64,000 nucleotides of DNA, from NCBI GenBank assembly GCA_965197665.1, contig CBDANO010000005.1, positions 1,054,001 to 1,118,000 on the forward strand. Reading direction: 5' to 3'. Below the pieces are notes generated by a model that saw only the letters and a list, made by a program, of their open reading frames with translations, did no database searches and had not been told where the DNA came from. The stretch is from CBDANO01 sp965197665. Its GTDB lineage: Bacteria > Chloroflexota > Dehalococcoidia > Lucifugimonadales > UBA3495. Position numbers and translations under genes: made by a program. This document shows, one piece after another, positions 26,636 through 35,175 of the stretch. Position 1 is the first letter of the stretch. Each line of letters starts with the position of its first letter.

Positions 26636-27925
26636 CTAATACTCCTCGCTGCTGAGACGGCCAAACCCGTAGTGGTCATCGTACCGCCAAGGCGTGGGCA
26701 ACGGCCCGGCGGTAGGCACATATTGGTCCAACAACCCCCCGCTTGGCTTCTGAGGGCTGCCTATCACCCGCTCCACTGGCGGCAACGGGTCCATACCCAA
26801 AAGCTCGGCCCGGAAGAAGCTGGTGGACACAATGGCGTCGGCTTCCGGGACGGGCTCGAGCATTGTCGGGGCGCCGCCGGTGGGGTCGTCTTCGCTGGTC
26901 AAGAACACCGTTTTGACGCCGGCTCGCTCGCAGGCTTGGACAGTGCGGATTACCTCGATAAACTCGTTGCCCCCCGCGTCCCAAGTTACCAGCGCGCCCC
27001 GGGCGCCCAGCATCTTGGCCAGCTTGGCGGTCTGATTGGCGGTCATTTCCTTCTCGTGCTGCGTCGTCCACTCCGTCCTGGTAGCGATCACTCCCAAGAA
27101 GTTGAAGTCAGTCCCGTGCCGCCGGTATAGGTCCAGCAGCGCCGGATTGTTGGCTTCGGTCCAAGAGGTTGCGAATGCCGTCCTATAGGGGCCGGTAATA
27201 GCGCCGTCGAGGATTTCGTTGGGGTGAAACAACCAAGGCGGCGTCAACTGGGTCAGTCCGTAAGTCGAGGTGCAAAAGGTGGACTGGGACCCGGACATGG
27301 CTTGGGGTGAGTGCAGGCACAGGATATAGACTACCTTGGGGAGGGACGGGTCAACCTCGGTTAGCTCGAAGACTTCCGATTGGGGAGGTTCCAAGCCCCT
27401 GGTGGCCTCGGCCAGCCGGTCGGAGACGGTCAGCGCCGCCTTGTGGACAGCGTCGTTTCTCGCGTCCACGCCAAGGGCCGGGTCCGGTTCCACGACCACG
27501 CATAAGTTATGTAAAGAGCTTTGCGGGATGATCTCGGCCCAGGGCCCCGACATATCCATGAACACGAACAAAGGATCGCCGCCGGCCTCATGCCAAGGTG
27601 TTTCCGACACTTCCACCACTCCGACGCCGGCCAGCCGGTTGGTGCGCCCGTCTCCAACAGTTGCTATCGCGCGGCCGCAAATACCCGGATAGACCACTCC
27701 GGGACCTTCGATCTTGACGCGGGGCTCGACCACGTCCCGCACCGGCCAGATTCGCACCGACTCGCCCGGGCGGGCAAGTTCCAAATCGACCTTCCGGATG
27801 CGGGGGTCTTCCGCGATCTCCTCCAGCAGTTCTTGCCGGTTGACCTCCAGCAGTCCGTCGGCCCAGCGGGTGCGCGAACCGAATGACACCCGTCGTACCG
27901 GAAACGTTCCCAGTTCAAGACGCAT
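26636..27925 (-). CDS. grdE: GrdE-type reductase protein B subunit (proprotein alpha/beta)
   Basis: A 429-residue GrdE-family protein: MRLELGTFPVRRVSFG, DLELARPGESVRIWPVRDVVEPRVKI (split here: ARPGESVRIWPVRDVV), DMSGPWAEIIPQSSLHN, and LLDLYRRHGTDFNFLGVI. In clostridial GrdE, self-cleavage at an Asn-Cys pair makes the pyruvoyl group that binds the amine substrate. At the equivalent place (about residues 241-250, GAITGPYRTA) this protein has Pro-Tyr and no Cys. Cleavage may be absent or elsewhere. It starts 11 bases inside the grdB end, so the two are translationally coupled. Confidence 0.85.
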   Translation of the reverse strand: MRLELGTFPVRRVSFGSRTRWADGLLEVNRQELLEEIAEDPRIRKVDLELARPGESVRIWPVRDVVEPRVKIEGPGVVYPGICGRAIATVGDGRTNRLAGVGVVEVSETPWHEAGGDPLFVFMDMSGPWAEIIPQSSLHNLCVVVEPDPALGVDARNDAVHKAALTVSDRLAEATRGLEPPQSEVFELTEVDPSLPKVVYILCLHSPQAMSGSQSTFCTSTYGLTQLTPPWLFHPNEILDGAITGPYRTAFATSWTEANNPALLDLYRRHGTDFNFLGVIATRTEWTTQHEKEMTANQTAKLAKMLGARGALVTWDAGGNEFIEVIRTVQACERAGVKTVFLTSEDDPTGGAPTMLEPVPEADAIVSTSFFRAELLGMDPLPPVERVIGSPQKPSGGLLDQYVPTAGPLPTPWRYDDHYGFGRLSSEEY

Positions 27926-29246
27926 GGACTGCCTCGGCGGTCTCGAAGAGGGTGGGGCCTTCTACCGGGGTTTGCAGCGCTCGCAGCGCCGTTCGAACGA
28001 TTTGCAGCCCATAAGCAAAGTCTTTTTCCGGACCGAGCTCCGGGTCGCCGCACACGTGCTCGATGCGCGCCCCGCGGATGACCCGGTTGGCGCCGGTGGT
28101 CAGGGCTAGATTGTATATCGCCGAGATCATGGCCACCGGAATGCCAGCCCTTTCGATTTCCTTGCTGATCGTTGCGCCGCAACGATTGCAGGTGCCTCAA
28201 GTTGCTACCAGTATGCACCCGGTTACGCCGGCCTCCTTGAGTTCTTGGGCCATTTGAACGCCCAGACGCTTGGACTTATCCACCGGAGTGCTTACTCCGG
28301 GCATGGCGATTATTTGGGAGAAAACCGCGCCCACGGTCCCGTCCCGTTCCAGCTTCCGCAAGTGGCTCAACGGAAGAATATAGTTGGGGTTCTCGCTGGA
28401 GATCTGGTTGTAATACCCGCCGTGGTAGGCCTCCCAGTCTTGACCGGTCAGCGCGTCCAGTCCCTCCACCGAGTAAGCAAAATAGCGTTCCGGGTCGCCG
28501 GAGGTTTGGCGGTCCGGGTTGCCCTTGGGAATCAGGCCGCCGGTGGTTATCAAAGCGATGGTATCTTGTGTCAGGTTCGTCAGGGCGGCGGCGGGCCGCA
28601 CCGCCTCGGGGAACTGGAAAGGCACTTCGGACCGGAATTCTTCCCCTTGGAGTTTCTTGACGAGCATGTCTACAGCCCGTTTGTACCCCGGTTCCGACCG
28701 GGTGGTCACTTTTCGGAGTCCCCTCGGCAGGTACCCTTCTTCTTGAGCCGGGCCCAGTTCTACGCCGCGGCCCAGCTTCAAGACTAGGGGGCCTACTTGG
28801 GAAAGGACGGCTTGCATCTCGGCGGGGCTGGTACCCGTGGGCACTACGATGACTTCCAGCCGGTGGGTTGCCGCTCCGGGATTTTCGGGGTGCATGGCGG
28901 TCACCGCGGGTATGCCCAAGTCCCCGGCGGCCTTGCAGACCGCGCCGCAGGCTAGGCCGTAGCGCCCGGCCTCGAAAGCCGGTCCGGCCACCAAAACGTC
29001 GGGCTTCGTTTCCCTCAAGGCCGACGCCACGGACTCCAAGGCCGCCGGTTGCTCCTCATTGATATAGTTGTCCCCACAAATGATGGTGACGGCTACCGAG
29101 CCTTCTCCACCCAGGAGCTGCTCCAAGAGCCGCCCGGGCCCAATCGCGCCGTCCCGAACCTCCGGGGGCATGTTGGCTTTCTCTTCTCCGCCAACGCCGC
29201 CGAAGAACTGGTTGAGGTAGTAGACGATCCGTAGCGGAGCCGCCAT
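27915..29246 (-). CDS. grdB: GrdB-type selenoprotein B (glycine/betaine/sarcosine reductase)
   Basis: Read through TGA at 28197-28199 this is 443 residues with Sec at residue 350, in GCILVAT-U-GTCNRCGATI, the UxxCxxC active-site motif of GrdB/F/H. Length and Sec position match the family. The N-terminus (MAAPLRIVYYLNQFFGGVGG) and HPENPGAATHRLEVIVVPTG are also typical. Protein B activates the amino-acid substrate and passes its carbon skeleton to GrdA. Which substrate (glycine, sarcosine, betaine or something new) cannot be told. GGGAG precedes the ATG. Confidence 0.94.
28168..28186 (-). promoter_or_regulatory. SECIS-like stem-loop in grdB
   Basis: AUCGUUG-CGGCG-CAACGAU, a perfect 7-bp stem with a G-rich five-base loop, starting 11 bases after the UGA. 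Confidence 0.7.
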
Positions 29247-29439
29247 TTAACAACTCCCTGCTATCTACTGAGGATTGGGCGCCTTGAAATACGAGCTAAT
29301 GATAACACCAACGCCGCCTCTACCGGCCTCCCAGCACTGGGGGCTTTAATTTCCACCCTGTGGGCCGGCCAAGGACTAGATCCCTAGGCTTCCGCACCCT
29401 TTTCCCGCCTGAAGAACTCGCCGGGTTGACTACCCGGAT

Positions 29440-30423
29440 TTACTCCATAGTTAGCATTATCTTTCCGAAATTGGCGTTGCTTTCCATGTATTCGTGGGCC
29501 TGGGAGACTTCATCCAGAGGAAAGGAGCGGTCGATGACGGGTTGGATGCGGCCGTCGGCAATTAGGGGAAGAACGTTCCTCTTGAACTGGACGGTAAGAG
29601 CAATCTTTTCCTCCAATGACCTGGTGCGCAGCGTAGTGCCGTGAACTCGAAGGCGCTTGGGCATCAACTGGCCCAGGCTGGCTTCAACCTTATCGCCGCC
29701 CATGAGGCCCACCAAGACCAATCGACCCCAAAGAGACAATGAGTCCAGGTTCCGCTTCCAGTAGGGAGCGCCGACCATGTCCAACACGACGTTTACCCCG
29801 GTACCGTTGGTCCATTCACGGACAACCTGGGCAAAGTCCTGCTCCTTATAGTTGATTCCCGCGTCGAGACCCAGCTTTGCGGCTTGGGCCAGCTTATCGT
29901 TGGAACCCGCCGTCCCCAAAACGTAGGCGCCGGCGTGGTGGGCCAGTTGCAACGCCGCCGTTCCAACACCGCTGCCGACCGCGTGAATCAGCACCGATTC
30001 GCCCATTCTTAGCCCGCAGTGATTGAACAACGCGTCGTAGGCCGTCAAGAAGACCTCGGGAATCGCCGCCGCTTGAACAAAGTTCAAATTGGGCGGCATG
30101 GGAATGGCCATAAGCTCGTGGGTAGCGGTCCGGGTGGCGTAACCGCCTCCTCCCAATAAACCAAATACTTTCGCCCCGGGAGCGGTCCCCCGCACTCGCT
30201 CACCGGCTTCGAGCACCACCCCGGCGAACTCCAAGCCGGGGACATCGCTTCGAACTCCCGGAGGAGCCGGGTACCCGCCCTGACGTTGCATCAAATCGGC
30301 CCGGTTCAAGGCGCTGGCTCTAACATCCACCAGCACTTCCTCCGGCCCGGCAACGGGGTCCTCGACCTCCTCCACTCGAAACACTTCCGGGCCTCCCGGC
30401 TTGGTAATTACGGCGGCGCGCAT
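29440..30423 (-). CDS. NAD(P)H:quinone oxidoreductase, zinc-free MDR family
   Basis: A 327-residue medium-chain reductase of the quinone oxidoreductase/PIG3 type: MRAAVITKPGGPEVFRVEEV, QRQGGYPAPPGVRSDVPGLE, and nucleotide-binding AVGSGVGTAALQLAHHAGA. It lacks the zinc-ligand cysteines of alcohol dehydrogenases. It reduces quinones or activated enones with NADPH. It lies upstream of grdB on the same strand with a ~190-base gap containing no gene. Confidence 0.88.
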   Translation of the reverse strand: MRAAVITKPGGPEVFRVEEVEDPVAGPEEVLVDVRASALNRADLMQRQGGYPAPPGVRSDVPGLEFAGVVLEAGERVRGTAPGAKVFGLLGGGGYATRTATHELMAIPMPPNLNFVQAAAIPEVFLTAYDALFNHCGLRMGESVLIHAVGSGVGTAALQLAHHAGAYVLGTAGSNDKLAQAAKLGLDAGINYKEQDFAQVVREWTNGTGVNVVLDMVGAPYWKRNLDSLSLWGRLVLVGLMGGDKVEASLGQLMPKRLRVHGTTLRTRSLEEKIALTVQFKRNVLPLIADGRIQPVIDRSFPLDEVSQAHEYMESNANFGKIMLTME

Positions 30424-30457
30424 GGCGGTACCCCTTTGGTTAAGAAGCTGAACTGGG

Positions 30458-30535
30458 TTAACCTGTGGGCAAGTTTCTTATCGACGGTACAGACACAACG
30501 CGGGGGGGTTGCTCCACCCCGGTATGATGACCTCT
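30458..30535. repeat. MITE-like element, copy D (right module)
   Basis: GTTAACCTGTGGGCAAGTTT followed by CTTATCG, a diverged centre, and GGGGTTGCTCCACCCCGG. It matches the terminal part of copies A and B. Confidence 0.55.
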
Positions 30536-30661
30536 CATCGACGGCTGCCAAACCGGGCGGGGGCGTTACCGCACTGGCAATTCCATCCCCGGCCTGAAGA
30601 ACTTGCCCATCAGGTTGAGATAGCGGCCGGACTCTACTGGGGACGGGGCCGGCTGCCGTCG

Positions 30662-31996
30662 TTAATCATCGGCGGCGGCAACCCGGTCATCGGCGGTTAC
30701 GGCCCCGGGTTTCATCAATTTCCGCTCCCCGATGGACAGGACCAGTACGGTGGCTATTACCAAGAGGACGATATTGGACCAAATCGCAATGTCGTAGGTC
30801 CCCCTCGCGTCGTACAAGAGCCCGCCCAAATAGGCGCCGAGACCTGAGCCCACGGGCATAACCGCGAACATCGCCCCATAGATTGTGCCCAAGTTCTTGA
30901 CGCCAAAACCGTCCGAAGCGTAGGCCGCGGTGATCGACACCACCGCGGTCCACGAGAAGCCTACCAAGGTTATGCCCACCAGAAGGGCCGAAAGGCCCAG
31001 ACCAGGTATTCCCAGGAATGAAATACCCATGGACAAGAGAACGATTACGAAGCCCACGGTCCTCAGATTGTACGAGAAGGTTAGCCACCTGCGCCGGCCT
31101 TGCCGGTCTGAGAGGTGCCCCAGGTAAAGAGCCCCGACTATGGCTGCGGCGCCGATTAAACTGAACGCCCCCGCCGCCACCATGGGATGGTAGCCCAGGT
31201 CTTGGGCGTAGGTCACGAAGTGAGCATTCACGAAGCTCATCGAGTACCCTCAAACGAAGTACCCGAAGGTTAGCTTCATGAATAATGGTGTCCGCACCGC
31301 CTCGCGGAAAGTAGCGTCTCGCCCAAAGAGTCTTGTCGGCCAACCGGATTCGGCCGGGCCTTTGGCCTGGTCACCGGCGGGTTCTCCCATAGGCCGCAGG
31401 TCCATTTCCTCCGGCCGGTTCCGAATCAGCAAGTAGCCGGCGGGAAGCACTATAGCAAGCAGGACCCCTCCCAAGAACCAATACGCTTCCCTCCAGTCGG
31501 CAAGCCACAGGAACAAAGACGCCCCAGGCACCAGCACCATTCCACCCAGGGAACCGGCGCCGTTGAGCAGACCGAGAGTAAACCCGCGCCGCTCATAGAA
31601 CCAGCCGCTGATTATCTTGGTCAGGATCGGCCCCATGCCAAGGGTGATGCCAATGGCCATTACGGAGAACAGCAAGTAGAGGTGGGCCAAGTTCTGGATG
31701 AGGGGGAGCAGCAGCAGCACCCCGCCCATGACCACAACACCGGCTATTACCGCCGCTTTGGGGCTGTAGCGGTCCGCCAGGTATCCCGCCAGCGGCCTAA
31801 ACAGCCCCGAAAGCATGAAGGCGATTCCAAAGGCAAGGGAGAGGCTGGCCCTACTCCATCCGAACTCCTGGGTCATGGGCTTCAAGAAAACGCCGAAGGA
31901 AAAGTTGCCGCCGGAGATGCCGAACATGACGAAAATACTGCCGACGACGACAAACCAGCCATAGAAGATCTTGTTGCGCGAAAGGACCCGTATCAA
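30662..31996 (-). CDS. MFS transporter with in-frame UGA, putative selenoprotein
   Basis: Two halves of one major-facilitator protein are joined by a single TGA at 31250-31252 with no frame change. Read through, it is 444 residues with 12 predicted helices and Sec at residue 249, early in helix 7: TFGYFV-U-GYSMSFVNAH. The N-half has FYGWFVVVGSIFVMFGIS and GFTLGLLNGAGSLGG; the C-half has GHLSDRQGRRRW. Many relatives of the oxalate/formate and monocarboxylate transporter types, as I recall them, have Cys-Gly here, so UGA replaces a Cys codon. A hairpin follows at the SECIS position. A nonsense mutation is the alternative. Start is TTG 31996, without a clear ribosome site. Confidence 0.65.
31221..31239 (-). 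promoter_or_regulatory. SECIS-like stem-loop in the MFS gene
   Basis: UGAGC-UUCGUGAAU-GCUCA begins 11 bases after the UGA. The five-base-pair stem and nine-base loop with GU are weaker than the grdA and grdB hairpins but in the same place. Confidence 0.5.
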
Positions 31997-32127
31997 GGGC
32001 CGGCCTTATAAAGCAAAAGATTCATTCCCTATCTATGTCCTCAAGACCCGTCTTGGCCCAACGACCCGCCTCATAGCCCCGTGTTTAGGGCAAGCCCTCC
32101 GGTGAACTCGATTGATATTCTTACTTG

Positions 32128-32257
32128 ATAGAACCCTAACCCCTGAGGCCGTCAGCCCGTATTTCTTCTATTGACAGAACCCTAGTCCCAGATGCCGTCA
32201 GACGGTATTTCCTCTATTGACAGAACCCTAGTCCCAGATGCCGTCAGCCGGTATTTC
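32128..32257. repeat. 46-bp tandem repeat derived from the end of the CoA-transferase gene
   Basis: Three units of exactly 46 bases. The innermost one (from about 32231) contains the last codons and stop of the CoA-transferase A gene. Two further units lie downstream, one nearly identical and one diverged (from about 32139). Each intact unit repeats the EIxxDGIWD-stop coding end. Confidence 0.85.
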
Positions 32258-32926
32258 GGTCATGCGTTGAACGTACACGCCGGGCACGTGGACGTGGTCC
32301 GGGTCCAGCTCACCCGGCTCGACAATGCGGTTTTCCACCTCGACGATAGTTGTCTTGGCGGCCATGGCCATGATGGGGTTGAAGCTGCGGCCGGTAAGTC
32401 GGAACTGGAGGTTGCCCAGTTTGTCCGCTTTCCAAGCCCGCACGAAAGCATAGTCGGCCGGGAGGGGGTACTCCAAGACGTAGGTCCGGCCGTTTATCTG
32501 CCGGTGCTCCTTGCCTTCGGCCAACTCGGTGCCGACGCTGGCCGGAGTGTAGAATGCGCCGATGCCCGACGCGGCGGCGCGGATGCGTTCGGCCAAAGTC
32601 CCTTGGGGTAGCAACTCGGCGTCTATTTCGCCGTCGTTGTATTTTTGCACGAAGGGGGTTACTTGCGACGGGTGAGTGGGGGCGGTGAAGGCGCAAATCA
32701 TCTTGCTCATCCGGCCCGCCTCTATCAGGGTGCCCACGTCGACCACGTCATCCACGACGCCGTGTGAATTGGATATGCCGGTCAGGTCTTTTGCGCCCTG
32801 CTCGTGCAGCGCGGCGATAAGGTTGCGTGGTATACCGACTGAGGCGAAACCGGGAAACATGATGGTTGAGCCATCAGGTACGTCGGCCACCGCCTCGTGG
32901 AAAGAGTCCCAGACCTTGTTCTTCAT
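32228..32926 (-). CDS. CoA-transferase family I, subunit A
   Basis: A 232-residue CoA-transferase alpha subunit: STIMFPGFASVGIPRNLIAA, ISNSHGVVDDVVDVG, ELLPQGTLAERIRAAASGIG and GIGAFYTPASVGTE. It is the natural partner of the beta subunit 9 kb away at 22.7-23.4 kb. The ATG at 32926 has GAGGTG nine bases upstream; the frame is open to 33004. It begins the minus-strand array and is followed by the putative selenocysteine transporter. Confidence 0.87.
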   Translation of the reverse strand: MKNKVWDSFHEAVADVPDGSTIMFPGFASVGIPRNLIAALHEQGAKDLTGISNSHGVVDDVVDVGTLIEAGRMSKMICAFTAPTHPSQVTPFVQKYNDGEIDAELLPQGTLAERIRAAASGIGAFYTPASVGTELAEGKEHRQINGRTYVLEYPLPADYAFVRAWKADKLGNLQFRLTGRSFNPIMAMAAKTTIVEVENRIVEPGELDPDHVHVPGVYVQRMTEIPADGIWD

Positions 32927-33099
32927 CGACCCGGTCACCTCGCGGCGCGGTGGACTACATATTACAACACACTTGAAGCCGTCGCTAGGTTTGGCGCCCG
33001 GCACGGAGCAATCGCATTCGGACTCACCGCAACTCGGATGACGCCGGCGCCGAACACTTCACTCCGGTCGTACCTCCGGTACATTCGCCGCGGCGAACC

Positions 33100-33185
33100 C
33101 CGATCCGGAATCCAGGGCCGGCCTCGGTCACTATCGTTGCTATATCACGGCATTTCTGGATTCCGGCTTTCGCCGGAACGACGAC
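33100..33185. repeat. Inverted intergenic repeat (CTGGATTCCGG type)
   Basis: TCCGGAATCCAGG (33104-33116) faces TTCTGGATTCCGGC (about 33154-33167), which continues as TTTCGCCGGAACGACG. This is a widespread bacterial intergenic repeat type. The 459-base gap 32927-33385 shows no gene. Confidence 0.6.
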
Positions 33186-33385
33186 GCAGTGTAACCGAAA
33201 CACTGCTCTGTGACTTCCTTTATCGTCGATACGAAATACGTTACCATGCCTCTTATGGAGAAGGGGCGGGCCTTGACAACCAAGCCGATTGGCCGAAGAA
33301 TTCAGCTATAGCTTGGGTCTATCGGCGCTGAAACATCTCGGAAGGGAACCGGCCGCCGCCCCCGCGGGAGGAAGCGAAACCCAAT

Positions 33386-34000
33386 ATGTCGCTGAATAGG
33401 GCCACGTTTCACGTCACCAGCACCGACTTGGAGTTCATGGTACTCGACAAGTCCGAACTGCCCCCGGAGTTCACTGGGCATCAAGTAATCCGTGAGGGCG
33501 TTCTAGACAACGAGACTATGGCGGAGCACGGTTTCGCCAACAGCACCCCGGAGCGTTTCCGGCAGGCCGGCCGGATCACCGGATTCATGCGAGAGTTCGG
33601 CCCCACCTCCGCCAAAGACACCCCTGAAGGCTTCAACTTTCTGGCCGCCACCGTAGCCCACCTCTTCGACGCCCCGGAGTCGGTGGACGGTTGGATGCAC
33701 AACGTGTTCCTGAAAGATTTCGAGGACAATATAGGCGGAGACGTCGGCCAAGGACATCGACTAATATCGGCGGAACGTCTGGAAACGAAAAAGTTCTTCA
33801 ACCAAGCGGTCGCCCTAAAGGTACTCCAAGAGGGGCCGACGGGCTTGGTGTCTTCCACCGTCATCGACTTCCGGGTGGGCCGGGTCTTGGGAGTGGCTTT
33901 TATCGGCACGGTGGGCGACTGCGACCGCCTCGACCTGACAAGCGAGTTGGGCTTGGCCTTGGAGAAGAAGATAGTCAGGGTGGTTTTGGGGAGCGGGTAA
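33386..34000 (+). CDS. Hypothetical protein, 204 residues
   Basis: Not recognised. It is a soluble, moderately acidic protein without signal peptide or membrane helix, opening MSLNRATFHVTSTDLEFMVL and with AATVAHLFDAPESVDGWMHN in the middle. GGGAGGAAG lies upstream of the ATG and codon use is like the neighbours, so it is probably real. The central FNFLAATVAHLFDAP suggests a helical bundle. It is convergent with the dehydrogenase gene downstream. Confidence 0.7.
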   Translation: MSLNRATFHVTSTDLEFMVLDKSELPPEFTGHQVIREGVLDNETMAEHGFANSTPERFRQAGRITGFMREFGPTSAKDTPEGFNFLAATVAHLFDAPESVDGWMHNVFLKDFEDNIGGDVGQGHRLISAERLETKKFFNQAVALKVLQEGPTGLVSSTVIDFRVGRVLGVAFIGTVGDCDRLDLTSELGLALEKKIVRVVLGSG

Positions 34001-34037
34001 CGCGCTACTTGGCCGCTTGAAGAACGGCGCCGGTCAA

Positions 34038-35123
34038 CTAACCCGCTCCTAACAGCCTCACCACTTCGTCCCCCACCTGAGACGTGGAGGAGGCGCCGCC
34101 CAAGTCGGGCGTCAGGGTCTTTCGTTCGTTCAAGCACCGGGCCACCGCGGCGTCGACCCGTCGGGCGGCCTCCGGCTCCTCCAGATGGTCCAACATCATC
34201 GCCAGCGCCGAGATGGTAGCCAGGGGGTTGGCGATGCCTTGGCCGGCAATGTCGAATGCCGCGCCGTGGACCGGCTCGAACATGGAAGGATAGTCCCGTT
34301 CCGGGTTGATGTTGGCGCTGGGGGCCAACCCCATGCTGCCGGTGACCACGGCGGCGATATCAGACAGGATATCGGCAAATAGGTTCGAGGCGACCACCAC
34401 GTCGAAGCTCTCCGGCCAGCGCACCAAGTCCATACAAGCCCGGTCCACCAACAGGGACTCGGTCTCCACCTGAGGGAACCGACCCGCCACCTCGTCAAAC
34501 ACCTCGTCCCAAAACACCATGCCAAAGGACTGGGCGTTGGACTTGGTAACGGACGTGACTTTGTTGCCTTTGTTCTCTTCTTCGTTGCGGCGCACGCAGT
34601 ACTCGAAGGCGGCTTCGATGATTCTCTGGGTGCCCCGGCGGGTGAAGACGTTGGTCTGCATCACCGTCTCGTGGGAGGTGCCCGGATAGACCCTGCCGCC
34701 TACCGGGGCATACTCCCCTTCGGTATTCTCCCGGAAGATGACCAAGTCGATCTCTCCAGGCCTCTTGCCGGCCAGCGGCGACGTGACTCCAGGGTAAAGA
34801 TAGGCCGGGCGGATGCACACGCCTTGGTCGAATCCCCGGCGCATCGGGAGCAGCAGGCCGTTGAGAGTGATATGGTCGGGTATGTTCGGGTCGCCCACGG
34901 CCCCGAAGAGGATAGCGTCGTAGGACTTGAGCAGATCAAGGCCGTCTTCGGGCATCAAGAGTCCGGTTTCTCGGTAGTAGCTGGACCCCCAAGGAAACTC
35001 GACGCAGCGGAAGCTGGGTCCTTGGCCGCCGGCGGCCAAGGCGTCAAGCACTTTTCTTGCTTCCGTCACCACCTCGGGGCCGACGCCGTCGCCGGGGATT
35101 ACCGCCAGATTGTATTCAACCAT
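34038..35123 (-). CDS. D-malate / tartrate dehydrogenase (decarboxylating)
   Basis: A 361-residue beta-decarboxylating dehydrogenase of the isocitrate/isopropylmalate family. GAVGDPNIPDHITLNGLLLP and RRGFDQGVCIRPAYLYPGV are diagnostic of the DmlA/TtuC branch. FRENTEGEYAPVGG, SVTKSNAQSF and the metal-binding DILSDIAAVVTGSMGLAPSA follow. It oxidises D-malate or tartrate with NAD and metal to pyruvate or related products. An isopropylmalate role is less likely given those motifs and no leuC/D nearby. Confidence 0.87.
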   Translation of the reverse strand: MVEYNLAVIPGDGVGPEVVTEARKVLDALAAGGQGPSFRCVEFPWGSSYYRETGLLMPEDGLDLLKSYDAILFGAVGDPNIPDHITLNGLLLPMRRGFDQGVCIRPAYLYPGVTSPLAGKRPGEIDLVIFRENTEGEYAPVGGRVYPGTSHETVMQTNVFTRRGTQRIIEAAFEYCVRRNEEENKGNKVTSVTKSNAQSFGMVFWDEVFDEVAGRFPQVETESLLVDRACMDLVRWPESFDVVVASNLFADILSDIAAVVTGSMGLAPSANINPERDYPSMFEPVHGAAFDIAGQGIANPLATISALAMMLDHLEEPEAARRVDAAVARCLNERKTLTPDLGGASSTSQVGDEVVRLLGAG

Positions 35124-35175
35124 GGTTCTGGGCCTCTTTCAACGTTAGGCGCTCTTGGGTTGCTGGGTCGGAACT

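Noticed and set aside
27915..28136. Separate small gene between grdE and grdB
   Set aside because: It is the C-terminus of GrdB after the selenocysteine UGA; the UxxCxxC motif spans the junction.
31250..31252. MFS gene as two separate half-transporters or a plain pseudogene
   Set aside because: Not fully excluded, but a single in-frame UGA at a likely Cys position, a following hairpin and nearby proven-type Sec genes make read-through more likely.
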